Below, piece by piece: positions 42,553-51,233 of a stretch of 64,000 bases of DNA. The DNA is from Novosphingobium album (ex Liu et al. 2023) (lineage in GTDB: Bacteria; Pseudomonadota; Alphaproteobacteria; Sphingomonadales; Sphingomonadaceae): contig NZ_JARESE010000044.1 of NCBI RefSeq assembly GCF_029076845.1, positions 124,001 to 188,000 on the forward strand, read 5' to 3'. Position 1 is the stretch's first letter; the number at the start of each line of letters is the position of its first letter. The notes beneath the pieces are model-generated. The model did no database searches, had not been told where the DNA came from, and was given only the letters and a program-made list of their open reading frames with translations. Position numbers and translations under genes: made by a program.

Positions 42553-43302
42553 TCAGTCGCGCCCCGGATAGAACCAGCGCTGCTGCCAGCCATAGACCGA
42601 TTCGACCGGCTGGCCCGAAGCGTCCGTGGCGGGACGGAAGCGGAAGCGTTCGCTCGCCAGCCGGCAAGTGATCCGATCCGCCTCGGGATCGCGGCTGGGG
42701 CGGTGCACGCGGCAATCGCGCACGCGCCCATCCTTGCCGACGGTCAGTGCCACCACGACATAATCGCCGATGCGCAAGTCACGGCTTTCACGCGGATAAT
42801 CGCGCGCGGAATTGATCTCGCCCGAAAGCTTCACCGCTCGGGCCGCCGCGCCGCCGCCCTGTCCGGTGCCACCCGCCCCGGCGCCGGTGCCTTGCCCCGC
42901 GCCGCCCGCACCCGTGCCGGCACCCGCCTCACCCGCGCCCGCGGCATCGGCGGCGCCCTTTGCCGCGACCGGCGGCGCGGCGGGCGATGCCAGCGTGATC
43001 CGGGGGCGCGGCGCGGCGGCTTCCTTCGGCACGGCCTTGGGGGCCGCCGGCGCCGCCGCGCCTTGCGGACGGGCGGTGGACGCTTGCGGGCGCGGCTCGG
43101 GCGTCGGCGTGGGTTCGGGCGGGGGTTCGGGCGTGGTGATCGTGACGGTCAGCGCATGACCCAGCCCGGCCACCACCGAAGCGGAAAAATCGGGCGCGAA
43201 GGCCCGCACCAGTGCGCCAATCGCCAGCAGATGCAGCAGGACGACAAGCAATCCCACAGCCAGACGCACACGGCGCGGCGGTGTCAGATCGGCCTGGCTC
43301 AT
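42553..43302 (-). CDS. TonB-family protein
   Basis: 249 residues: one N-terminal membrane anchor (about 14-36), a Pro/Glu-rich part, a long Gly/Ala linker (GAGEAGAGTGAGGAGQGTGA-type repeats, residues 118-150), and a C-terminal TonB domain starting YPRESRDLRIGDYVVV with RCHRP-like DCRVHRP. TonB spans the periplasm and energises outer-membrane receptors. It could energise the receptor encoded at 44458, but no exbBD is here, so the partnership is an inference. A 51-bp gap separates it from manC. Confidence 0.82.
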   Translation of the reverse strand: MSQADLTPPRRVRLAVGLLVVLLHLLAIGALVRAFAPDFSASVVAGLGHALTVTITTPEPPPEPTPTPEPRPQASTARPQGAAAPAAPKAVPKEAAAPRPRITLASPAAPPVAAKGAADAAGAGEAGAGTGAGGAGQGTGAGAGGTGQGGGAAARAVKLSGEINSARDYPRESRDLRIGDYVVVALTVGKDGRVRDCRVHRPSRDPEADRITCRLASERFRFRPATDASGQPVESVYGWQQRWFYPGRD

Positions 43303-43409
43303 GCGCGGGATATGCCACGCCGGGCACGATTTTGACAGCGGCGCGCCGGCAAGCCATCCACAGGCGGCAGACAGACCGGCAACATGCCAGCAAGGGAGAG
43401 ATCACGCCG

Positions 43410-44156
43410 ATGCCCGAATTCGAAGCCATGACCATCGACCATGCCGGCACGCGCCTGCAAGGCTTCCTGGCCCACCCCGAAGGCGCGGCGCGCGGCCCGG
43501 CGGTGTTGATGTTCCCCGGCGCCACCGGCCCCGGCGCGACCTTTTGCGCAACCGCGCGCGAACTGGCCGGCCTCGGCTATCTCGCGGTGGGCGTGGACAT
43601 GTACGGCGCCGATGCCGACATCGCCACGCCGCAGGCCGCCGGGGTGCATTTCGCCGCGCTGCTCGAAGCGCCGGACCGGCTGCGCGCACGCGTTGTCGCG
43701 TGGTTCGAGGCGGTCGCCGCACGCGGCGATGTCGATCCCGCGCGCGTCGCCGCGATCGGCTACTGCTTTGGCGGCAAGTGCGTGCTCGAACTCGCGCGCA
43801 GCGGGGCGGACGTGAAGGCGGCAGTCGCCTACCATGGCTTGCTGACCACGCACGCCCCGGCCCGGCCGGGCGCGGTGAAAGCGCAAGTCGCAGTCTGGTC
43901 AGGCGGACGCGATCCTTATGCCCCCGTCGCCGAGCTGGACGCGCTGCGGGCCGAACTCGATGCCGCCGGCGCCAGTTACCAGGCCACGCTGTTCAGCTAT
44001 GCGCAGCATTCGTTCACCGATCCCGACCACGATACGATCGGGCTGGAAGGCATCGCCTATCACCCGTTGGCACATCGCGTGTCCTGGGCAGGCACACTTT
44101 GCCTGCTGGAACAGACGATCGGCAGTTGCCCCGGCAGGGCGCCCAACAGGCCGTAG
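43410..44156 (+). CDS. Dienelactone hydrolase family protein
   Basis: 248 residues from ATG 43410 with AGGGAGAG just upstream. An alpha/beta hydrolase with the Cys nucleophile in GYCFGGKC (dienelactone hydrolase type), a His in YAQHSFTDPDHD, and an acid in GRDPY. Family members open the lactone ring of dienelactone from (chloro)catechol breakdown, but many related enzymes act on other esters. The next gene, in the same direction, is the TonB-dependent receptor, 301 bp away. Confidence 0.82.
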   Translation: MPEFEAMTIDHAGTRLQGFLAHPEGAARGPAVLMFPGATGPGATFCATARELAGLGYLAVGVDMYGADADIATPQAAGVHFAALLEAPDRLRARVVAWFEAVAARGDVDPARVAAIGYCFGGKCVLELARSGADVKAAVAYHGLLTTHAPARPGAVKAQVAVWSGGRDPYAPVAELDALRAELDAAGASYQATLFSYAQHSFTDPDHDTIGLEGIAYHPLAHRVSWAGTLCLLEQTIGSCPGRAPNRP

Positions 44157-44457
44157 AAATACTAACCTTGTTCAACTTTTCGACGCCATGTTCACTATTG
44201 TGAAGCCATAAATGTTACGTTAGGTTCTCATTTGCTCGCCTTTCCGGCGGGCAATTGCAGAAGCCGAAACGGCTCGACGAATATGAGGGATGGATGGGCT
44301 TGAGATGGCTGCCACATGGCGTCGTGCGTCCGCGTGACCAATACCTGCGCAAAGTCCCCGAAGAACGTTGAAGCTTCCGAGAAGCCGGTAACACCGGCCC
44401 AAGGCCGCGTTCGCGCGCGGTTACAAGAAAAAAGCAAGGTTTTTGGAGGAGTTCGAC
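44157..44457. promoter_or_regulatory. Intergenic region before the receptor gene with two inverted repeats
   Basis: 301 bp without an ORF I can support. It contains TTCAC-TATT-GTGAA (44191-44204), a perfect palindrome suited to a repressor dimer, and a hairpin TTGCTCGCC-TTTCC-GGCGGGCAA (44232-44254, one G-U pair). A GGAGGA ribosome site lies at the end (44445-44450). No clear -35/-10 pair and no Fur-like palindrome could be identified, so the receptor may not be iron regulated. Confidence 0.4.
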
Positions 44458-47004
44458 ATGCTTGGAAGAGGATTGAAAACCAGCCTGATGCTCGGCGTCG
44501 CCTTTGGCGGCATGAGCTTTGCCGCACCGGCGCTGGCGCAGAGCGCCGCCGCAGACCCCGGCGACATCATCGTCACTGCCCGCCGCACCGAGGAACGCCT
44601 GCAGGACGTTCCGATCTCGATCACGGTCTATAACAACGAAGCGATCGAAAAGCGCAACATCGTCGTCGCTTCCGACCTTGCGACTTATACGCCATCACTT
44701 TCGGTCAACACGCGCTACGGCGCGGAAAAGGCCAGCTTCTCGCTGCGCGGCTTCAACCAGGATCAGTCGACCGCGCCGACCGTGGGCGTCTATTTCGCCG
44801 ACGTGGTGGGCGTGCGCGCGCAAGGCGGCACGACCTCGGGCAACTCCGTGGGCGCCGGCTCGTTCACCGATTTGCAGAACGTCCAGGTGCTCAAAGGCCC
44901 GCAAGGCACGCTGTTCGGCCGCAACACGACGGGTGGTGCGATCCTGCTGGTCCCGGCCAAGCCGACCGACAATCTCGAAGGCTATCTGGAAGGCACTTAC
45001 GGCAATTTCGATCAGCGCCGCGTCCAGGCCGCGGTCAACGTGCCGCTGGCCGATACCTTCAAGATCCGCGCCTCGATCGACCGGAACGAGCGCGACGGCT
45101 ACATGCGCAACCGTTCGGGCATCGGCCCGAAGGACTACAACGACACCAATTACTTCTATGGCCGGTTGAGCATCGTCGCCGATCTCACCCCCGAACTCGA
45201 GAACTACACCATCTTCCACTACAGCCGCTCGGACACGAACGGCTATGCGACGCATTATGAAAGCTGCGACCGCGCGGCGAGCCCGGCGGCTTTCACCCGC
45301 TATTTCACCGCCAATGCCGCCTGCGAGCAGGTTGACCGGCAGACCGCGCGCGGCGACGGCCCGCTCGACGTCGAGATCAGCAATCCCGATCCGCGCTTCC
45401 TGCTCAAGACCTGGCAAGTGATCAACACCACGACCTGGCAGGCGAGCGACAACCTGACCGTCAAGAACATCGCCAGCTACGGCGAATTCACCGAAGATTC
45501 CGCGTTCAACCTCTACAGCGACAATTTCCGCGTTCCCAACACGCCGGTGACACAGGCGCTCGCCGCGGCCGGAACGTTGACGATCGGCGCGCCGCTCAAC
45601 TACATCCAGCTCGATACGCAGCCCGGCTTCCACGCGGCGGCGGAATCGACCGTGACCGAGGAACTCCAGCTTCAGGGCCGCTCGTCCGACGGCAAGTTCA
45701 ACTTCGTGGTCGGCGGCTACCTCGAATTCAGCCGTCCGCTCGGCTGGAACCAGCAGCGCACCGGTATTTACGGGAACTGCACCGATCCGGGCACGCTGGC
45801 CTGCACCGGCGGCGTGCCGCTGATCCCGCTTCCGGCCGGCGCCCTGTTCCCCAACTCGCCAGCGATGACGCTTCCGGGCGCGATCATTTCGGAATCGCGC
45901 ACCAAGCTGTCGTTCGACAACCACGGCATCTTCGCGCAAGGCACCTACAACTTCACCGACCAGCTGGCGCTGACGGCTGGCGGACGCTGGACCTTCGACA
46001 AGATCGTCGGCTATTCGGAAAGCAACCGCTACGTCTTCGGCACGTTCCCGGCCGCGCTGGGCGGCACGACGCGGCTGTTCTCGCGCGTCTGCAACGATAA
46101 CCTCAACCACCCGACCGTCAACCTGATCACCAACGGCGGCGATGTCACCGCTTGCGGCACGCGCATCACCAACAAGTCGAACAAGCCGACCTGGCTGATC
46201 GATCTGGATTTCAAGCCGACGCCGGACACGCTGCTTTATGCCAAGTACTCGCGCGGCTACCGCCAGGGCGGCGTCAACTTCACCAATCCCGGCCTGGAAA
46301 CCTGGAAGCCCGAGAAGGTCGATACGTATGAGCTGGGCGCCAAGCTGACATTCCGTGGCGGCGTGCCCGGATACTTCAACATCGCCGCCTTCTATAACGA
46401 CTTCAGCAACCAGCAGGTATTCGGCGCGCTGGTCGCCAAGCCGGACAGCGGCCTGGCCGGCGGCGCGGCGATCATCAACGCGGGCAAGTCCGTCATCAAG
46501 GGTGTCGAGGTGGATGCGGGCGCGACCGTGCTCGACATCGTGCGGCTCTCGGCCGGCTACACCTACCTCGATACCAAGATCAAGGATCTGGTGGCGCCGA
46601 CGCTGACGGCCGACAGCCCGTTCGAGCAGATCATCCCGCGCGGCAATCCCGGCGATCCGCTGACCTATTCGCCCAAGCATCGCCTGACCACGTCCGCCGA
46701 CGTCTACCTGCCGGTGGACGAGACGGTGGGCGAACTCTCGTTCGGCGCCACCTTCACGTATACGTCGAGCCAGCTTGTCGACGGCAACAACCGCATCCCG
46801 TCCACCAGCCTGCTCAACCTCAACGCGAGCTGGAAGAACGTTCTCCAGAGCGGGTTCGACGTGATCGGCTTTGCCACCAACGTCACCAACAAGATCTACA
46901 AGATGACGGCGGGCGGCGGCTACGAATCGTCGGGCATCTTCGACTTTGCCTATGGCGCGCCGCGCATGTACGGCATCCGCCTGCGCTACAACTTCGGCAA
47001 GTAA
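44458..47004 (+). CDS. TonB-dependent outer-membrane receptor
   Basis: 848 residues. The signal peptide ends in APALAQ. A TonB-box-like stretch IIVTARRTEERLQDVPISI follows. The plug domain carries LQNVQVLKGPQGTLFGRNTTGGAI, and the 22-strand barrel ends in the C-terminal aromatic-rich RMYGIRLRYNFGK. This is the sphingomonad-type receptor class, which often imports aromatic, steroid or glycan substrates rather than siderophores. ATG 44458 is chosen for GGAGGA at 7 nt. It converges with the phosphotransferase gene, with a shared hairpin between. Confidence 0.93.
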   Translation: MLGRGLKTSLMLGVAFGGMSFAAPALAQSAAADPGDIIVTARRTEERLQDVPISITVYNNEAIEKRNIVVASDLATYTPSLSVNTRYGAEKASFSLRGFNQDQSTAPTVGVYFADVVGVRAQGGTTSGNSVGAGSFTDLQNVQVLKGPQGTLFGRNTTGGAILLVPAKPTDNLEGYLEGTYGNFDQRRVQAAVNVPLADTFKIRASIDRNERDGYMRNRSGIGPKDYNDTNYFYGRLSIVADLTPELENYTIFHYSRSDTNGYATHYESCDRAASPAAFTRYFTANAACEQVDRQTARGDGPLDVEISNPDPRFLLKTWQVINTTTWQASDNLTVKNIASYGEFTEDSAFNLYSDNFRVPNTPVTQALAAAGTLTIGAPLNYIQLDTQPGFHAAAESTVTEELQLQGRSSDGKFNFVVGGYLEFSRPLGWNQQRTGIYGNCTDPGTLACTGGVPLIPLPAGALFPNSPAMTLPGAIISESRTKLSFDNHGIFAQGTYNFTDQLALTAGGRWTFDKIVGYSESNRYVFGTFPAALGGTTRLFSRVCNDNLNHPTVNLITNGGDVTACGTRITNKSNKPTWLIDLDFKPTPDTLLYAKYSRGYRQGGVNFTNPGLETWKPEKVDTYELGAKLTFRGGVPGYFNIAAFYNDFSNQQVFGALVAKPDSGLAGGAAIINAGKSVIKGVEVDAGATVLDIVRLSAGYTYLDTKIKDLVAPTLTADSPFEQIIPRGNPGDPLTYSPKHRLTTSADVYLPVDETVGELSFGATFTYTSSQLVDGNNRIPSTSLLNLNASWKNVLQSGFDVIGFATNVTNKIYKMTAGGGYESSGIFDFAYGAPRMYGIRLRYNFGK

Positions 47005-47029
47005 GCCGGCCGACAGTCCTGCGCGACAA

Positions 47030-47064
47030 GGGAAGGGCCCAGGCCACGCGGCCAGGCCCTTCCC
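47030..47064. terminator. Hairpin between convergent genes
   Basis: GGGAAGGGCC at 47030-47039 pairs perfectly with GGCCCTTCCC at 47055-47064, with an inner GGCC/GGCC pair. There is no U-run on either side, so it may act as a bidirectional, Rho-assisted or 3'-stabilising structure for the receptor and phosphotransferase transcripts. Confidence 0.5.
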
Positions 47065-47089
47065 ACACCCGGCCTCACGGCCGGAAACC

Positions 47090-48166
47090 TCAAGCCACGC
47101 CCAACAGGGCGTGGCTTTCGTGTCTGGAAACGGCCTTGCCCAGCCGATCGACGAACTGGTTGATGATCGGCGGGTCGACCCGGCGCGTGATCGCCCAGAG
47201 GTAATAGCCATAGACCATCGCCTCGCGGTATTGCGCCCAGGCCTCCTCGTCACCGGGCATGGCCATCCCCGCGGCGCGCATCCGCGTGAGGTATTCGCCC
47301 AGCAGGCGGCGTTCCTCGGCCTCGGCGATTGATGTCGGCAGCACGGCGTTGAGGTGATAGGCGACATCCAGCGCCCAGCCGCCGCGCTGGAGCAATTGCC
47401 AGTCGATCACGCCCATGCCTTCGGCCGTGCGGAAGATATTGCCGGCGTGGGCATCGCCGTGGATCATGAACTGGCGCCGCCCCTCGTCACGTGCGGCCAG
47501 CGCGCGCATCGCCGCGATCAGGCGCGCGGCGTCGCGGATCTCGGGCGGGAGGTTCACCCCGCGCGGACCGTCGAGCATCTCCTGCAGCAGCTCAGGCGTG
47601 ATATAGGTCATCCGCGCAAGCTCGGCCGCGCGCGGCCTGATCCAGTCGGCCCCGGCCAGGAAATCGCTGCGGGCATGGAGGGTGGCGAGTTGCGCCAGGC
47701 TTTGCGCCGCATCATCGGCGGTGAAAGGTTCGAGCGCGGAGCAGAAGCGCGCCCCATCGACGATCAGGTCACGCATCACGATCACCGCCTGCTGCCCTTC
47801 GCGATCGATCACCGCGCTGACGCATTCGGGCACGCGCAAGTCCGGCACCGCCGGGGCGACCTTGCAGTAGAAATCCGCTTCGAGCACGCAAGTCGGCCCG
47901 CCGCGCGCGGTCATCTCGTCGACATCGAGCAGGCCCTTGAGGCAGAAGCCGCGCTTTTCCGGCGATCCGGCGAACGTGACGGCAAAGCGCACCTTGGTCG
48001 CCACGGTCCTGATAAGCTCGACCTGTTCCACCGATTCGACTCGCGCGCCGTCGGCGCAGGCCCGCAGCGCATCGCCCAGCCAGGCGGGATCGAGCGCCTC
48101 CCGCAAGGTCCTGGGCACCGCGATCCGCGGCTGCGCCGGCACGGGCGGGGGTGTGGTTTCAGGCAT
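47090..48166 (-). CDS. APH-family phosphotransferase
   Basis: 358 residues with the aminoglycoside/choline-kinase-like fold. The Brenner motif is FMIHGDAHAGNIF and the metal-binding Asp is in GVIDWQLLQRGGW. The ecdysteroid-kinase-like subgroup is common in lipid-, steroid- and terpenoid-degrading actinobacteria and sphingomonads, where relatives sit beside acyl-CoA dehydrogenases. Substrate unknown; a small hydroxylated molecule is likely, and antibiotic resistance is unlikely in this context. It is divergent from the CoA-transferase gene, with a 138-bp shared promoter region. Confidence 0.78.
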   Translation of the reverse strand: MPETTPPPVPAQPRIAVPRTLREALDPAWLGDALRACADGARVESVEQVELIRTVATKVRFAVTFAGSPEKRGFCLKGLLDVDEMTARGGPTCVLEADFYCKVAPAVPDLRVPECVSAVIDREGQQAVIVMRDLIVDGARFCSALEPFTADDAAQSLAQLATLHARSDFLAGADWIRPRAAELARMTYITPELLQEMLDGPRGVNLPPEIRDAARLIAAMRALAARDEGRRQFMIHGDAHAGNIFRTAEGMGVIDWQLLQRGGWALDVAYHLNAVLPTSIAEAEERRLLGEYLTRMRAAGMAMPGDEEAWAQYREAMVYGYYLWAITRRVDPPIINQFVDRLGKAVSRHESHALLGVA

Positions 48167-48304
48167 CGTTCTCCCTTTCGATTTGCTGTGATCATCCCTT
48201 GACGCAATTCGCCATTTCGTTCCATGCTTCGCAATAGAGAATTTTCGTGGTCACAAGGGCGTCACCGGAAGCACCGCCCGAACCGCGCGACACCGGGGAG
48301 AGGC

Positions 48305-49519
48305 ATGGGCAAGCCGCTGGAGGGCATAAAGGTCGTCGAAGTCGCGATGTGGGCCTTCGTGCCCGCGTGCGGCGGGATGCTGGCCGATCTGGGCGCGGAC
48401 GTGATCAAGATCGAGCCGCCGACGGGCGATCCGCTGCGCGGCCTCAAGATCGGCAATCTCCAGCCCACCGGGCGCGCGATCGACTATTCCTGGGAAAGCT
48501 ACAACCGGGGCAAGCGGTCGATCACGCTCGATCTCAAGCAGGAAGCCGGGCGCGAGGTGCTGATGAAGCTGCTAACCGACGCCGACGTGTTCCTGACCAA
48601 CCTGCTGCCGCGCGCACGACGCGCGATGCGAATCGACGCGGCGGCGATCCGCGCCCAATTTCCCGATATCATCTACGCCAGCGGCAGCGGTGTCGGCCCT
48701 GGCGGCCCCGAAATGGAAAAGGGGGGATACGATGCCATCACCTTCTGGGCTCGCGGCGGCATCTCCTCATCCCTTACCGATGCCGGCGCCAGCCATCCCG
48801 TCGGGCCCCCGGGCCCCGCTTTCGGAGATACGCTGTCGGGCGCGATGCTGGCCGGCGGCATCTGCGCGGCGATCGCCAGACGGGCGATGACGGGAGAAGC
48901 TGGCGAAGTGGACGTCTCGCTGCTGGGCACGGCCATGTGGTCGATGCAGCGCTATATCTGCCAGGCGACAGCCGAGGGCATCGACAGCTTTGCCAGGCCG
49001 CCCGCCGACAAGCCGCACAACGTGCTCGTCGGCAACTACCGCACCAGCGACGGACGGTTCGTGGCGCTGTGCATGTTGCAGGCCGACAAATACTGGGCGC
49101 CGTTCTGCGCGGCGGCCGGGCGGGCCGATCTGGCCGCCGATCCGCGCTTCGCCACGGCCGAGGCGCGGCGCGACAACCTGGGTGCCTGCTATGCCGAGGT
49201 GACAGCGCTGTTCGCGGCGAAGACGCTGGCCGAATGGCGCGCGATCCTCTCGCGCCAGGAAGGCCAGTGGGACGTCGTCCAGAACGTGGGCGAGATGAAG
49301 GACGACGTGCAGGTGCAGGCCAACGGCTATCTCAAGCAGGTCGATTACGGCGATGGCAGCGCGATCCCGATGGTGAGCGTGCCGATGCTGTTCGACGGCA
49401 AGCCGCTGAGCTCCACCCGCTCGCCCGAACTGGGCGCCGACAGCGACGCGATCCTCGCCAGCCTGGGCTATGGCGAGGATGCGATCATCGACCTCAAGGT
49501 GCAGGGCGTGGTCTTCTGA
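48305..49519 (+). CDS. Family III CoA transferase (CaiB/BaiF)
   Basis: 404 residues from ATG 48305. The family opening is GIKVVEVAMWAFVPACGGML, with LADLGADVIKIEPP. The catalytic Asp is D175 in AFGDTLSGAM, the residue that forms the acyl anhydride. Such enzymes move CoA between carboxylic acids. The TGA overlaps the next start by one base. Together with the zinc-ribbon/OB and thiolase-like genes it forms the core of a CoA-dependent degradation operon. Confidence 0.9.
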   Translation: MGKPLEGIKVVEVAMWAFVPACGGMLADLGADVIKIEPPTGDPLRGLKIGNLQPTGRAIDYSWESYNRGKRSITLDLKQEAGREVLMKLLTDADVFLTNLLPRARRAMRIDAAAIRAQFPDIIYASGSGVGPGGPEMEKGGYDAITFWARGGISSSLTDAGASHPVGPPGPAFGDTLSGAMLAGGICAAIARRAMTGEAGEVDVSLLGTAMWSMQRYICQATAEGIDSFARPPADKPHNVLVGNYRTSDGRFVALCMLQADKYWAPFCAAAGRADLAADPRFATAEARRDNLGACYAEVTALFAAKTLAEWRAILSRQEGQWDVVQNVGEMKDDVQVQANGYLKQVDYGDGSAIPMVSVPMLFDGKPLSSTRSPELGADSDAILASLGYGEDAIIDLKVQGVVF

Positions 49520-49944
49520 TGGCGCCGGCCCCTCCTCCCCCGCCGCGCAAGCTGCCGCTGCTGGAACCGGGCAGCGCGTTCTACTGGACCTCTGGCGCCG
49601 AGGGCGCGCTACGCATCCAGCGCTGCACGGCGTGCGGCACGTACCAGCACCCGCCCTTCCCGCACTGCGCCGCGTGCGGCAGCGAGGATGTCGCCCCGGC
49701 GGCGGTATCGGGCAAGGGCCGGCTGGCGACCTATACGATCAATTACGAGCCCTGGATTCCGGGCCTGCCGGTCCCGTTCGTGTTCGGCGTGGTCGAACTG
49801 GCCGAGCAGCGCGAGCTTTACGTCTTCACCAATGTGCTGGCGCCGGTCGACCAGGTGCGCCACGGCATGGCGGTGGCGGTGACGTTCGAACCGCACGAGG
49901 ACGTGTGGCTGCCGATGTTCCGGCCCGAAGACGCGCCAGCATGA
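49519..49944 (+). CDS. Zinc-ribbon/OB-fold acyl-CoA-binding protein (DUF35-like)
   Basis: 141 residues. The rubredoxin-like zinc ribbon is CTACGTYQHPPFPHCAACG (four Cys in two Cys-x-x-Cys knuckles), followed by an OB-fold with KGRLATYTINYEPW and VFGVVELAEQ. DUF35 proteins act with thiolase-like partners, for example in steroid side-chain degradation or in acyl transfer. The pairing with the thiolase-like gene through a 4-bp overlap (ATGA) is the typical arrangement and strongly suggests a complex. Confidence 0.88.
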   Translation: MAPAPPPPPRKLPLLEPGSAFYWTSGAEGALRIQRCTACGTYQHPPFPHCAACGSEDVAPAAVSGKGRLATYTINYEPWIPGLPVPFVFGVVELAEQRELYVFTNVLAPVDQVRHGMAVAVTFEPHEDVWLPMFRPEDAPA

Positions 49945-51125
49945 CCGACCTGCCCGAAAAGCTGACCTGCATCACCGGCGCGGGCCAGTCCGAAGTCGGC
50001 CGTCCCTCCTCGCGCACCGCGCTGCAGCTGACCGCCGATGCCTGCCTGCAGGCGATCGCCGATGCCGGGCTCAAGGTCTCGGACATCGACGGTGTCGCGA
50101 CTTATCCCGGCAAATCGGCCGAAGGCGGCGGCATCGCGCCGGTCTCGCCCGCCGAGGCGGCCGCCGTGCTCGGCATCGATCCGCGCTGGATCCTCGCTTC
50201 GGGCGAAGGCTTTTCGCACATGGCGCCGATCTTCAACGCGATCACCGCGATCGCTTGCGGGCTGGCGCGCCATGTCGTGATCTTTCGCACCGTGGCGCAG
50301 GCGACGGCGCGGCTGGCATCGCGCCAGTCCACCCTGATGGCGGGCGAGCGCAACGCCCGGATCGAGGGCAACAATGCCTGGACCGTGCCGTTCAACGCGC
50401 TTTCGCCGATCAACACGTTCGCGCTCTATGCCCAGGCCTATTTCGACAAGTACGGCGCGACATCCGAGCAGCTGGGCGCGATCGCGGTGAACAGCCGCAG
50501 GAACGCGGCGCACAATCCCAACGCGATCTACCGCAAGCCGCTGAGCCTTGAGGATTACCTCGCCTCGCGCGTGATCTCCTCGCCGCTGCGGCTGTTCGAC
50601 TGCGATTCGCATATCGACGGATCAACCGCGATCGTGGTCTCGCACCGCGACGCGGCCAGCGATCTCAGGAACCCGCCGCTGCACATCGAAGCGATGGGCA
50701 TGGCGATGGGCGGCCTGTGGGTCGGCAAGTTCGCGGGCGATTTCACCCACCTGGCCGCCGACAAGGCCGGCGCCATGCTGTGGTCGCGCACCGATCTCAC
50801 GCCGGGGGACGTGGATTGCGCGCAGATCTATGACGGCTTCTCGATCCACGTCTGGCTGTGGCTGGAAGCGCTGGGCATGGTCGGCCGGGGCGAAGCGGCC
50901 GCGTTCGTCGAAGGCGGCCGGCGCATCGCGATCGACGGCGAATTGCCGCTCAACACCGGGGGTGGCCAGCTCTCGGCCGGGCGCTTCCACGGCTATGGCC
51001 ATATCCACGAAGCCACCGTGCAGCTCTGGGGCCGGGGCGGCGGGCGGCAAGTGCAGGACGCGCGCACCTGCCTGATCTCCAACGGCGGCTACGGATACGG
51101 CGCGATGTTGCTGCGACGCGACTGA
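49941..51125 (+). CDS. Thiolase-like (SCP2/lipid-transfer-type) protein
   Basis: 394 residues. The fold is recognisable from VSDIDGVATYPG, SPLRLFDCDSHIDGSTAIVVS, and TGGGQLSAGRFHGYGHIHEA. The region where thiolases keep their nucleophilic cysteine reads ASGEGFSHMAPIF, without Cys, as in the non-classical lipid-transfer thiolases. Those act with DUF35 partners as retro-aldolases or lyases on CoA esters, such as steroid side chains (Ltp2-like). The reaction here is therefore probably C-C cleavage, but the substrate is unknown. Follows the zinc-ribbon gene with a 4-bp overlap. Confidence 0.85.
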   Translation: MTDLPEKLTCITGAGQSEVGRPSSRTALQLTADACLQAIADAGLKVSDIDGVATYPGKSAEGGGIAPVSPAEAAAVLGIDPRWILASGEGFSHMAPIFNAITAIACGLARHVVIFRTVAQATARLASRQSTLMAGERNARIEGNNAWTVPFNALSPINTFALYAQAYFDKYGATSEQLGAIAVNSRRNAAHNPNAIYRKPLSLEDYLASRVISSPLRLFDCDSHIDGSTAIVVSHRDAASDLRNPPLHIEAMGMAMGGLWVGKFAGDFTHLAADKAGAMLWSRTDLTPGDVDCAQIYDGFSIHVWLWLEALGMVGRGEAAAFVEGGRRIAIDGELPLNTGGGQLSAGRFHGYGHIHEATVQLWGRGGGRQVQDARTCLISNGGYGYGAMLLRRD

Positions 51126-51150
51126 CCACGGCGCGCGCCGAGTCGCCGGC

Positions 51151-51212
51151 TTGACAGACAAGTTCATAATCGCGATAATCATTTCGCTATTTCGAATGAT
51201 ACGACAAGTATC
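51151..51212 (+). promoter_or_regulatory. Sigma-70-type promoter with inverted repeats, upstream of amidohydrolase/P450
   Basis: TTGACA (51151-51156), 17 bp, GATAAT (51174-51179) is close to consensus. Two inverted repeats overlap or follow the -10 box: ATCATTTCG...CGAATGAT (51178-51200) and GATAC-GACAA-GTATC (51198-51212). This makes a regulated internal promoter likely. The start codon at 51234 lies 55 bp behind the -10 box. Confidence 0.65.
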
Positions 51213-51233
51213 GCGGAAACGGGAGTTTGGGAG

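Noticed and set aside
39339..43335. Two long plus-strand frames across the MFS, manA, manC and TonB genes
   Set aside because: No family motifs; the minus-strand genes they cover are well supported by catalytic motifs.
44228..44402. 60-codon minus-strand frame in the gap before the receptor gene
   Set aside because: No ribosome site, odd composition, and it overlaps the presumed leader and hairpin of the receptor transcript.
44695..47367. 890-codon minus-strand frame opposite the TonB-dependent receptor
   Set aside because: The receptor frame has signal peptide, plug and barrel motifs. The antisense frame has only Arg/Gly/Ala-rich sequence and would overlap the phosphotransferase end.
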